Assembly (NCBI GenBank): GCA_001465935.1
Contig: LNKV01000029.1
Span: forward strand, 205,215 to 269,214
Length of the DNA stretch: 64,000 nt
Source of the DNA: Clarireedia homoeocarpa
Lineage: Eukaryota > Ascomycota > Leotiomycetes > Helotiales > Rutstroemiaceae
Direction: 5' to 3'
This document shows, in pieces, positions 22,045 through 33,400 of the stretch. The position numbers were made by a program, and so were the translations under genes. The notes beneath the pieces are model-generated. The model searched no databases. It saw only the letters and a list, made by a program, of their open reading frames with translations, and was not told the DNA's origin. Positions within the stretch are counted from its first letter, which is position 1. The number at the start of each line of letters is the position of its first letter.

Positions 22045-23792
22045 ATGCCTTTCTCCTTGGTATCATCCTGGAAGAAAGACCTCCCCCTCAACTCCTACAT
22101 CTTCTGCCTCTTCCTCATCGGGCTGCCTTTCACTATCTTCGGTAATTATGTTATCTATCAACTTCAAGTTGTTGGCTTTCTCATCGGTTCTGATATCGAC
22201 GGTCAGCCATGTCTTGAGTACTGTTTAATGCCCTTCGGCACCCGCAAACTCGATCTCAACTCCGTGTTGTTGTACTTAAATGCGATGGGCTTTGCACTTG
22301 GCGGAGGATTATCTTTGTTTATATCCGCATATGCAGATTACTGGAGTGCGTCTTTTCTTGTATCGCAGTTTCCTATATCTATATAGGAAATGCATGCTGA
22401 TGATTTTGGGATATAGACAACAAAAGTCATCTTGTTATCTTCTTCATCATTTGCTATGGGGCTGTCGCTGTGCCCGCTTACTGGCTGAAAGGTATATCAC
22501 TCGCTAATTTCAGAGCGCTGATGGCTCTTTATGTTGTGTATGCAGTCATCACATACATACTTTCGGCTTTAATGAGTATATATATTCCTCACTGCATGAG
22601 GTCCGGCGCAGACAACGCTCTTCCTAGTTCTCCTGGCAGGGACGAGCTGACCAACAAGGAATCCACAATGATTAGCGAATCAAAAACACAAGGAAATGAG
22701 ATTTATTCGCTTGCTGATGAAAGTAAGACGTCAAAACCACCCAAGAACCGCAAATATGGCTTCAAGATGTCAATTCTCGGTGGCGTCGGCACAACCATCG
22801 GTGGAATTCTCGCCCTCCTTCTTGTCATCATTCTTTCCCAAACTCTATCCACCGCCGATGGTCAATCAGCAGGTCTACTAATCACCACTGTAGTAGGCTT
22901 CACCACACTTGCCGGCTCCACTGTTGCCTACTTCGGGCTCCCAGTTGTTCCAGCCAAGGAGCGTGGGAATTGGAAATCTTGGTGGCTGGAGCTCGTAATG
23001 CCATTCAAGGACTTGCTATCGAGAAAAAACATGTTGGCCCTGCTGCTATCGTTTACGATTTATTCCGATACGTCTTTTGCTTTGAATTCTGTGACGAGCC
23101 AATTGTATTTCACTGAAGTTAAGCCGAACGCGTTGGAGTTCTCATTGTATACAATAGCCGGAAATCTTTTCCAATTTGCATGTACAATGGGATTCTTTGC
23201 GTTGCAAGTATGGTGGCCCCCTTTCAGGCTCGAGCGCTGGCTCATAGTAGGTTATGGTTTAATACTGGTTATACCTATCTGGGGCTGCATTGGTCTGGCA
23301 GGAAATATCGACTTCGGCTTCAAGGTATGTGGGGATTCTCTTGCTGCCTACTTCATCTGATATGTGTGCCTTTGTAGAACCGCTGGGAATTCTACATCCA
23401 GAGTTTTGTGTTCAATCTTTCGGGCGCGATAGTAAACCCAACCTTTCGAGTGTTATTCTCTGAATTGATTCCGAAAGGTTGTGAAATTGAATGGTTCGGC
23501 CTACAAGTTATCTTGTCGTGTGCAACAGTGAGTGTGTTATCGGAATTTGATGTCCCAGATTGCTAACATTACCTAGGCTTGGATTAGCTATGTGACAAAT
23601 GCGCCGCTGCAGAACACAACGCACCAGTTACGTTTCCCACTTATCTTGTGTTTGATCTTTTTGGTCATGCCGGTGGTAATTGAGGTCCTCCGAACGACGT
23701 TGAGAGTCTTTGAGAAAGATGTGCTACGTTGGCAGGACGACAATGAAAACAAGCCTACTGCGACCGATCCCAAGACCCTAAGTCACTTATGA
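22045..23792 (+). CDS. ATG22-like MFS transporter (vacuolar amino-acid efflux type)
   Basis: Four exons (22045-22345, 22417-23324, 23378-23527, 23577-23792) give 524 aa. It has multiple membrane segments, about 11-12, with a long hydrophilic loop at residues about 175-230, the layout of the ATG22/UMF21 branch of the major facilitator superfamily. Recognisable features are the N-terminal IGLPFTIFGNYVIYQLQVVG and YWLKGISLANFRALM, and the C-terminal half FYIQSFVFNLSGAIVNPTFR and LFSELIPKGCEIEWFGLQ. ATG22 exports amino acids from the vacuole after autophagy; this member could have another solute. Its last 25 codons and 3' flank are duplicated at 28509-28650. Confidence 0.82.
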
Positions 23793-24214
23793 TAGGCTAC
23801 TGATCCTCGATTCGCAATATATGGCGAGAAAGATGGTCGAGCACAGAGAGAAGGCTTGTAGTTGAGGATTTGAATATGATTCATCTCGTATGACTTGAAC
23901 GCTTTTTGATTATATTGGAGAACCCGCGTGCCTCGAATAGAGCGAGGCTACATAGCGATAACGCTAGCTATAGACTTATGAGATGTACCATTAAAGTCAC
24001 AATAGTTATCTCAATACAACAGGATCATACTCGCAAAAACATAGCTCGCCTCCACGAGACGTAACGTACCATCTCTCGTGTCACCCACTCGAACATTAAA
24101 CGACATACTACATCTAGAAAGGGCACAAACTCTATCTCCAGCTCTTACAAGACTCGAAGTAGTTCCACAGAGTTCCTGTTGTGTGATGATAAACGTCCAG
24201 CAAGCTATTAAACC
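23706..24214. repeat. duplicated ATG22/HET 3'-end junction, copy A
   Basis: This is about 510 bp homologous, with clear divergence and one deletion of about 45 bp, to copy B at 28509-29061. In copy A the left part is the live 3' end of the ATG22-like gene. The right part (about 24020-24205, minus strand) is a relic of the C-terminus of the HET-domain gene. Confidence 0.85.
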
Positions 24215-25365
24215 TTATTGAGAAGTTTGTCTCTTTCCAAAATCCTTCTCGAACTTTTCAATGACTCTCTTGACCCTTTCATAATTCTCTTGCTTAGAGT
24301 AGATTGTGCCTTGAGTGAGACGTTCTTGCGCGCTTGAATCCTCGTACAGGTATCTAGTCAAGAGTCCCGAATCCTGTGCCTTTTTCTTTTTTCTATATAC
24401 CCACACTTCGGTCAGAAAACGCTATGGGTAGGGAACTATTTAGCGCTTACTTTAAACTTCTATCATTGCGGTCCTGTTGATAGGCAGTGGGATTGGTGTT
24501 TGGCATCTTGATACAGGTATCGTTCGAGGGATTTGAGCTTAGCTACTCAATTTTGTTAGATTGTAATAACTCAAGTTGGCTCTTGTGGAATTCTTACAAA
24601 TTGATTGGTATACTGAATGTGAACTTGGGTCATGTGCTAACTTCAATGACTTGTTAAAGCTTTCGTACGAGAGGAAGAGGCGCTTAAGTATTGAACAGCT
24701 GACGGATGGAACTAGAAGCTGTGAAAGATGCAATTGCCCGAGCTCATACTTCCAAGTGTATATATACCGCACAAATTGCGGAATTGTAGTTTCATTCTTA
24801 ATATGTCTCTATGTTTTGGCATAGTTGCGTTCAAATTCTTCCAGAAAATCTGGGGTATACAGTAGATAGTTTCGCACACTTGTGTTAGAAAAGAACTGTC
24901 GAATCTTGCGCACATACAAGGTACAGGATTAGAAAGCATTTTACAGTATCACATGACCAAGTTTCCCTTGGAACTGTAAGTATGAGTTTTGCGCAAGTGT
25001 GCGTAACCCCTCCTCTTTTCTGTCAGCCGACTCCGACACAACAGTCCGCCTCAAAACAGCATCTCACACAGCTCCCAACTCCCGAATGTGAAGAACTACG
25101 TCCTAATTTGTGATCAATTGTGATCGTAATTACCTCAGAAGCATACTTCAGCGTTCTGACCATTTCCCTTCGCGTCGATTCTCATACCGGTAATGAGACC
25201 GTCCAAGATTGAAAGATTTGGAAGCGCATGACTCCCCAGCCTTGCCTCTAATCAGACCCTTTCATGAAGACTTCCTGATTTCGAGACTGTCAAAAATTGT
25301 GTGGGTTGATTTGTATAGTTATCCTTTCATATTAATTTGGCTAAATAATTTAATAGACTGAGAAA
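24215..25365. other. intergenic between duplicated junction and zinc-finger-like gene
   Basis: Short open frames on both strands, for example minus 24406-24215 with a charged helical composition. None has supporting signals. Confidence 0.4.
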
Positions 25366-28300
25366 ATGCTCAATTTTAACACATCCAGAACCGAAAAAAG
25401 AGTGTTTAAACTCGAAGATGAGCCTCCACAAGCAAAGCGCCAAGGCCAATCTTCCAAAGCGCCAGAATTAGGAGTGGATATCGTGGATCCGTGGGCAAGT
25501 GCGACCATTGATCCCAATAAGTTATGCCAAATGTTCCTACCTTTTAAATGCGACGACGGGAGTGCTATTTCAGACATGGATTTGTATCGAAGCAATACCC
25601 CTAACGACACTCCTGAATTGAGCAGATGTGGAACCTCAAGGCACAGCTGGTCAGAACATAGTGAACGTGATTCCAATCCTGACTGTCTTGATTCGTTCAA
25701 ATCTGATTCCTTGGTCGATGTGAAGTGTCTCATCGACGACGGGAGTGCTATTCCAGACATGGATTTGTATCGAAGTATTACCCCTAACGACACTCCTGAA
25801 TTGAGCAGATGTGGAACCTCAAGGCACAGCTGGTCAGAACATAGTGAACGTGATTCCAATCCTGACTGTCTTGATTCGTTCAAATCTGATTTCTTGGTCG
25901 ATGTGAAGTGTCTCATCGACGACGAGGCGCAAGTGTTCCACGAGATGGGCCCGGTATTAAGGGGTATATCTCCTTATTCACTTGATAATCCATCCCGCCT
26001 ACAAATACCCCTGATTCAAAAACCAAATCCAAGGATCACAGAAACTCCGAACATACCTGAGGGGTTAGCTACGAGGTCAACTTCTAGTCAGAAATTAGAA
26101 TCAGACCCACATTTCGTTAGTGACGCAAAGCGGAATAATCCAATAACTAATGACGAGTTTCTTGGCAGAAGGTTGAAAACATCCCGAATAATTTCCAGTA
26201 GATTTTGCTAATGAGCCCGTCCAGCATGGTTGCTAGGGAAGAGGATGTTGACGTCGAGAGTTCGTACGAAGGCTACCACGAATTCCTTAATCTTGATCTA
26301 TTTGCATTCCGGGATATTAACGTTGAGAGTTCGTACGAAGGTTACCACGAATTCAACCTTAATCTTGATCCATTTGCATGCCGGGATATTGGCGTTGAGA
26401 GTTCGCACGAAGGTCACCACGAACCCAACCCCAATCCCGATCCATTTACATTCCGGGATATTGGCGTTGAGAGTTCGTACGAAGGTTACCACGAATTCAA
26501 CCTTAATCTTGATCCATTTGCATTCCGGGATATTAACGTTGAGAGTTCGTACGAAGGCTATGACGAAATCCGGCCTAATGAATCTGCATCCCGTCGAATA
26601 CCCCGTTCTTGGCCACATACAGAAAGCCAGAGCCCGCCAGCTCTTGAATCTCTACCTACTAGCATAGATAGCGAGTCTCCAATGGTCTCCGAGATTCTGT
26701 CTTCCGCTTCAAGCTGGGGTGATTGTTCTACTGGGTTCGAGACAGATTCTACTTGGTCAGAGGATGGTAGTGTTTGGGGGGAAGATGGCACCCCTCAGAT
26801 CTATGATCATTTAGGACTTTTTGGTATCACTGCCACTGAAAAATTTGCACCGCATAGAAAGGATTCTGACTTATCCGTCCAGCAATTGCTGACTCCCTTG
26901 AAAAAGAAACTGGTGGATGGTATTATGAGAGAATTCTGGGTTATTTTCAATCAAGAATGGACTGCAAACATTCAAAGACATTCCGGAGGATCCCCTCAAT
27001 CAATGTCTTCTTCAATCTCGCAATGTAATAACACATCAGGGAGCTCGAGTAGCAGTAGAGGGCAGAAACGGGAACGGGAAGACGAGGAAGACAAAAATCC
27101 CGAAGATAACAACGGAAGAGACCCTAAGCGCCCAAAAGTCGATTTCTCTCCGCTGAAAGGTTCAGACGAAAGAATGAAATTTGCTTGTCCATATCGCAAA
27201 CACGATCCACGAAAGTACTGCCACCAAATTCGCCGCTGGCGGTCATGCGCTTTGACTCCCTTGGATACAATAGCTCGCGTCAAGTCTGGTTCCCCACAGT
27301 TCAGTTATCACAATGCTAATAAGTTCCAGGGGCCATTTGTATCGCTACCATCGGATCTTTCAGTGCCCACGATGTAAGGTACTCCACGAAAGCCCAGAGG
27401 ACCTAGAAAAACACACACTGGCCGTCAAGGCATGCGAGCTTATCCATGAACAGCAAGCAGAAGGAATCACTGGCAACATTGAAAAGAAACTAAGAAGCAG
27501 GAAAAAAACATATCGAGGCCAAACCGAAACAGAAAGATGGCAAGAAATTTACAGGATACTATTTCCTGAGGAAGGGGTACCTTCACCCTGTAAGAACAGG
27601 AGTCTATTCACATTTCAGGGGACTTATACTAGCACTGCTACTAGCTGCTATATGTCTTCTTCTATGAGCTGTCAACTTACTAACTGCAATTAAAAAACAT
27701 AGACTACGAAGCAGTCCAAGACGACATAGTACAATCTCCGGATTCAAAAGAGCTCACCAGCTATGAAGAGTACTCCCGCCGCGAACTGCCAAGATTCTTT
27801 CAAAGCGCCCTTGAGGCAGCTATTGTCGATGAAGCACAGCCAATAGAGGAGAGGTTGAGAAGCCGATTAGTTGAAATGATTCAAGACTGCCAGGAGCGGG
27901 TGTTCTCAACTTACAAAGCTAGGCGGAGTACAGACACCCCCCCTGCTGCTGTGGCAAACGTATCGTTGGGTTCCTTGGAATCACCTGTCTCAATCGACCA
28001 ACAAACTGAAAAGGCTCGAGAAGAGGACATTACAGATATAATTCAGACCCTTTACGAACGGGTACCATCTCAGGATTCACATCAAGTCCATCCGGAGATG
28101 GTTGTTGCAGACGCGACCTCAAAAAACTCGGGAGAGAATGCAGTCTCCGACTCTGGATATGTCAGCGAGCCTCCGGTATCAAATTCCGATTTTTTTACCA
28201 ACGAAGATATAGCCGCGTCGGAGGCTGTTACAGAAAACAGCTCGCAGCATCAGCAGCCTCCAAATACCCTTCAATCGGTGCAGGAGACCGAGACTGAGAC

Positions 28301-28517
28301 CGAGGTGACCGTTTATCAGACTTCCTCACTTCAAGAAGCTACGATACAACAGTCAACTACATATGACACGCTAGAATTGCGAAATTCGGAGTCCAACATA
28401 GACGAATCCTACCCATATAGCACAGGGTCTGAGGGTTATGATATGGAAACGGGGAAATGGATGGATGCATGGATGTGTTTGAATAGGGAAGAGACAGAAC
28501 ACGTTGGGGGTTTTTGA
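25366..28517 (+). CDS. repeat-rich fungal zinc-finger-like protein (979 aa)
   Basis: Four exons (25366-26171, 26225-27283, 27330-27589, 27703-28517) close exactly to 979 aa. Introns of 53, 46 and 113 nt have TAAT-type branch sites. The N-terminal third holds two nearly identical 61-aa repeats (25552-25734, 25735-25917). Next is an array of five 23-24-aa units (VESSYEGYHEF...DPFAFRDI, 26253-26600). A basic, KRERED-rich linker leads to the conserved module: CPYRKHDPRKYC, the hinge HLYRYHRIFQCPRC, then H...C and RGQTETERWQEIYRILFPEE. This Cys/His module is common in uncharacterised fungal proteins with degenerate C2H2 fingers. It is probably nuclear. The C-terminus is acidic and disordered. The gene sits exactly between the two copies of the duplicated junction. 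Confidence 0.78.
25552..25917 (+). repeat. 183-bp tandem repeat, 2 copies, in coding sequence
   Basis: Copies 25552-25734 and 25735-25917 differ at only a few bases, keep frame (61 codons each) and imply a recent duplication. Confidence 0.97.
26253..26600 (+). repeat. 69/72-bp in-frame tandem repeats, 5 units
   Basis: Units start at 26253, 26322, 26394, 26466 and 26538 (spacing 69, 72, 72, 72). Each encodes VESS(Y/H)EG followed by DPFxFRDI-like residues; the last is partial. Confidence 0.95.
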
Positions 28518-29061
28518 GAAAGACGTGCTACGCTGGCGGGACGACAATGAAAAGAAACTTACTGATCCCCATACCTCTATCCCAGGCTAAGTACATTAGG
28601 CCACTGACCTCGATTCGCAATATATGTCGAGGGAGATGGCGTAGGCAAGACTAAAGGCCTGTAGTTGATGTATTGAATATGGCTATCTCGTATGGCATGA
28701 AAATATTTCGCATGTGTTGAAGGACACTCCCGTGTGGAGTTGAGTGATACTACTGTACATAACATCAACAAACTAGCTATAATCGATGATTATATACGAT
28801 TAAAATCAAAACGTGATCTCAATGCAACGAAATCATACTCGCGGTAACATCCGAAAACCCCAGTGCCTCCCCATACATGATCCCGTCAACATAGCTCTCC
28901 CCCACGAGACGGAACATGCCATCTCTCGTATCACTCACTCGAACAATAAACGGTACACTGCCTCCAGAAAAGACACAAACTCTATCTCCAGCTCGTACAA
29001 GATTCGACGCAATCCCGCAGAGTCCCCGCTGTGTGGTAATAAACCTCCAACCAGCTACAGC
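28509..29061. repeat. duplicated ATG22/HET 3'-end junction, copy B
   Basis: The left part (28509-28590) is a relic of the ATG22-like 3' end, with the reading VFEKDVLRWRDDNEKK and a stop. The right part is the live 3' end of the HET-domain region (minus strand). It is homologous to copy A at 23706-24214. Confidence 0.85.
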
Positions 29062-30458
29062 ACCACCAAGTAACGAGGTATAGTTCTTGCTCTTCGCACA
29101 GAGATTAGTACCCTCATTCTCGAACGGCGAGGGAGTCATTGATTCCGACGACAAATTCCGAAAGTATTCCTTCATTATCTCTTTGCCGTGGTTGGCTTGA
29201 GTCAACATTTTCTGAAGTGCGTTGTACGACGACTCGATGTCGGTATCAGTGGAAGACGCATATGTAAGGTGGAGCGCGGCTGCGATAGGGACTTTCCACT
29301 TCGTATTGATTGCTATTTTTCCTTCTGGGACGGAATCAAGCATTTTCTCGATTTCTTTGAAGTACCGTCTAAGCTGGTCTGGATAGTTTGCGGACTTACT
29401 AACTTGGTTGACGGTATCGACAAAGTATCCTTCAATGTCTATGGTGTCTCCTCCGGCACTGAGATCTATGCGTTCGTCACGGGTTCCAGAGCTGCAGAAA
29501 GTAACTCCTCTATCCTCAGAATCAGACAGACTCTTCGGTGATGAAACGGTCCAATTAGGCGCCCACGATGGAAAACGATCGGCTTGCAAACTCAGTCCTG
29601 CTCGACACAGCATTTTCATCCCTTGTTTCTCCGCAACCAAATCTTGGAGAATACCTCTAGCAATCCTTTTTGTAATTGACTCGAGAGGCATATCATAATC
29701 CGGATCAAAGTCGACTTTGTTTCCGTCTTCTGCGATGCCTAAGAATGCGAAATATCGATCTCTTTTTAGTGTCGAATCAAGATGCCTAAAAGATTCCAAG
29801 AGATCGAAAAGGTACAGACGACCGTGTCGAGCATCTACTTCACGCTCACGTGCTTTCATCAACGTAAGGAACGGTGCCCACGATTTTGTGTCGATATGCG
29901 TAGCCTGCAACTTATAATCAATGACCTCCATACTACCAGTAAGATCGTCCCAATCAATCATCCACTTTCCGGAGACGATCTTCAAAGTCGGTGCCAGAAC
30001 AGCCTCTTGGACAATCCATGCTCTCCGAAACCAAGGATTACGAAAGAATTTAGCCACATCTGCCCATATATGATCATTCAAGGCCGGTATGCCATTTGCA
30101 CCCCAAGCTGCAGGGATAGGCCGTAGTTCTTTTGGTATGTCCTCGGAGTCTTGACCGCACAGTTTAACAGCTTGTACTTGCAGCAGAACCTTTACTGCAT
30201 CATTCGTTGTGTCCTCAGCCCCAAGGAAGGCCAAAGTGCAACTTGCATTCTGGTATATCCTTGGTAGGAGACGTATCTGCTGTGCTTTCTCTACCATATC
30301 GTCCTGGTTGATACAAATTGCATCGATCCACAACACTAACTCAATCGTTTTATGTCGTAGTCTTCGTAGAGCCGCAAATAAAGACTCTCTGACCATTATC
30401 GTCCCATCAGGAGTTACCACAGGGTGTATTGGTTGATCATCTGAGCCCCAGAGATACG
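28819..30458 (-). CDS. HET domain, C-terminal part of ATPase-HET fusion (frameshifted)
   Basis: This minus-strand frame carries a full heterokaryon-incompatibility (HET) domain. It has SYLWGSDDQPIHP, then LWIDAICINQDD, EKAQQIRLLPRIYQNA, FFRNPWFRRAWIVQEA and a C-terminal DRVCVFSGGSVPFIVR motif. It has no ATG near its start. The HET opening (the usual YEALSYVWG, here YRA/SYLWG) is split between two frames, with the YRA part reading from the upstream ATPase gene. The codon between them has two bases, so one base is missing near 30455-30460. Either the gene is a recent pseudogene, or the assembly has an indel and the true product is one fusion of more than 2,200 aa. HET domains cause cell death after non-self recognition. 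Confidence 0.75.
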
Positions 30459-33400
30459 AGCGGCACGGTATGGGATGTCATGATCAAGAGGTAGAGTGTA
30501 AACTGTACCACACAGGCGTTCGGTCACAGCACCAGGGAAAAGAACGAACAAGCGTATCTCATCATTGAGGTTTCGATAAGTGTATGGGAATTCGGTCCAT
30601 TCATCATTGACGATGGCCATAACTTGGTCGTGTGTGCCCGTAAATGTATTTATTAGTGTGCTCTGACTAATATGATTCCCATATTCGATATCATGACCTG
30701 TGTAGAGTCCTTCTTCAGGTAACTTGAAGGTTTGATAGTATGGATTCGAAAGGGAGTTTGCCCCTGGCACGTATCTAATTATGCGGGGTTCGAAAGAAAC
30801 CTTAGGCCCTAATAGTGGTTCGATATAATACGGAGAGTTTGGAATATCCATAACTGAGTGAGAGGGTCCATAATGATAGACAGCAGGAGATGAAAAGCTT
30901 CCAGGAACTGGTCCGAAATTATTACTAGAATGAAGAACTCGAGGCATCGTTTCATCCCATCCACCGCCCTCCCCAGAGCTATGCTGGTTGACATGAGGGG
31001 CTAAGCTTGATAGGCCAATCTCGTAATCCATGACAGCCGAAAAGTAATCATCTGGTTGGATCTGGACATATCCAGAGGCGAAGAGTTGCCATGGATCAAC
31101 AAATATTTGAACGTTCGGTTTGCGGAAAGCTTCACTAATCCTAAATAGGACCACAACATTTTTCGGGGCCAAGGACGGGTTGCTTCTGTCCAGGCGAAAC
31201 CTTCGCATCTATTAAAAGTTCAGTAAGAATCCTACCGGTGTTTACCCCCTTAATTTCACCTGGGGAATTGGGCTTATAAAGTAATTCCTGAGCAATAAAT
31301 TTGTAGTTATTGAAACTTACCATTTCAAGTTGTGAACCATCCCATACGAAGGAAGAAGATCTTTCTCCGCTCGACACAGCAAGCTCGATGTGATAAGTGG
31401 GGACTCTCCCACGCCAGTTGAGCGCAATCTCTTGCCCAGTTTTGATAAGAAATTCAGTCATAGCTTGTGATGACAGAGGATTCGCAATCGTAAATGGTGA
31501 CTTATACTCATTATAAGGGGTGTACGGATATCCTGCCCTCGTGCGAAGAGGACTAGTCCAGTGAAGTTTGGGATGGTATTGGCCATTCAAGCATGCGCTG
31601 AGAACTGTACTAGTCTTAAAAGGCGCATTAGAGCTCCTCAGTAAACATTGTGAGGACAAACTTACCAAACACTCTCCCATGTATTGGAGATGTAAATATG
31701 GATCAAATTCTTCAGGAATGTTGCAAAGCTTCCAAGCATTACGGGGTTGGCCGTAGCCATCCGTATCTGGGAGATCAATATCGATGATATTCATGAGAGG
31801 TGCTCGCCGATCTTTATCCCGTGCGCTATCCGCCTTCTTCTTGCGACGCTGCAAGCGGACGTTGAATGGCCCACCCTTAGATTCCGACTCTGAACAAGAA
31901 CTAGCATCCCAGTCCGCCAAAGACGGAGTGACCCTTGAAATGTCACCAGATCGACGTTTGGGTCCCGTCTTCAATTTTCTAGGTTCATCTATATATTTTA
32001 TGAGTCTGACCTGTTCCGACATAACCATGGTTGAAATATACGCGTACCTTCTGTATCTATGAATACCTGGACGTGAATACCATGCATGTCAAATGCTGCT
32101 TTTATGTCTCCAATATGACGCTGACTAAACACGGTAAATAGAAGACGAAGATGTAAAGGGTTCTGTATTTTCAAATATTCCGCCAACAAGTCAACGATCT
32201 CAACCGGTGGTGATCTGTGTGAAACAGCCTTCTCAGCGATAAAGAGCTGAAGAATCTCTTTCGACGACAATGCAGCCTTTCCTTCCTTTTCTTTTCCTTG
32301 GCAGCGTACCCCATTATACATCAAACTGTAGGTGTATGTCACTCGAGAGGCTATACTGACGGTCGCACGCTTCAACTGGTCCGCCAAACTAGACCGTTCC
32401 GGTGTCGATTTATCGATAAGACTATAGCATCTACAGTTAGCCAACTCGTTTGGATACAGAGGCGTTATTTGCCATCGTGGTCAGAGGTAAGACGAGGTTC
32501 GGAGAAATCGTTATGATAGACATCAAAAAACTTACGCTGCGATGAAAGTAGCGCGCTTGCGTAGAAATGATGTAGCTGAATGAGAAAGAACAAGTGGCCC
32601 TTGAGGGCTTCGAATCTTTTCTACGGCTTTCGATAGACACTTAGAGTCAAGCCCCAGGGCGGCCAAGAAGTGTTCCATAGCTTCAATAGCGCGTTCATCA
32701 AACGAGAAGAGAGGCACCTTCCCAGCGAAACTCTCCCGAAGATGGGCTCGGTCAGGGATGAACCACGCTGTGTCTTGAATGGATCTGCAGCGATCAAAAT
32801 TTATTCCACCGTTCTTACTTGTCGTTGGGAAGATAGCCAAGTTCATAAGTGGTTTGACGGCTTTCGAAGCTCTTTTCGGACTGTAGATTTGCAAGTCGTT
32901 ACTGATTTCCGAAAACAATTCAAAAATTTCTTTCAGTTTAGTGGAACTGGTAATAGAGGTAGCTTTTGCGATTAGGGCATCTGTCTGAATACCATCTACC
33001 GATAGCATGCAACGGAAGAGGCGGTTGCTTCTGGGATATTCTGTTTCGACATTGATCTTTTTCTTCATACAGCCGTCTCTATCATACCAGCGTTTAGTTT
33101 TAACAGCTTTGTTATCTGGAACGACTGGTGCTGCTACATAGATAAGCTCGTATTCATCGATAGCGTCCCTTTTCAGCTGTTAGTGACATGTCTATCTTGC
33201 AAAAGATCTAGGGTATGCACTCCACTTGTTCCCAATTTTCATCATAATGAAATTGGATTTGCTCATAAATGTGGGCAACAGTCTCCTTGTCAGGGAGCTG
33301 CAATTTATCCTTCAGCGATCGCAAACATGCGATGTAGTACTGAAAGTCGTTATCGACCATGATACCCAAGCAGCTTAATCTTTTCCGAAGGTTCTTGTCC

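Noticed and set aside
24215..24406. 63-aa minus-strand charged frame
   Set aside because: Lies just beyond the HET relic of copy A but shows no similarity to HET and has no gene signals.
25552..26600. Regular repeats considered as a possible CRISPR array
   Set aside because: Eukaryotic coding tandem repeats with no unique spacers.
26298..26618. 106-aa minus-strand repetitive frame
   Set aside because: Antisense of the in-frame 69/72-bp repeat array; repetition alone keeps it open.
30340..30420. Independent start of a stand-alone HET gene
   Set aside because: The frame opens with GTG rather than ATG, and the HET motif begins upstream in the other frame, pointing to a frameshift instead.
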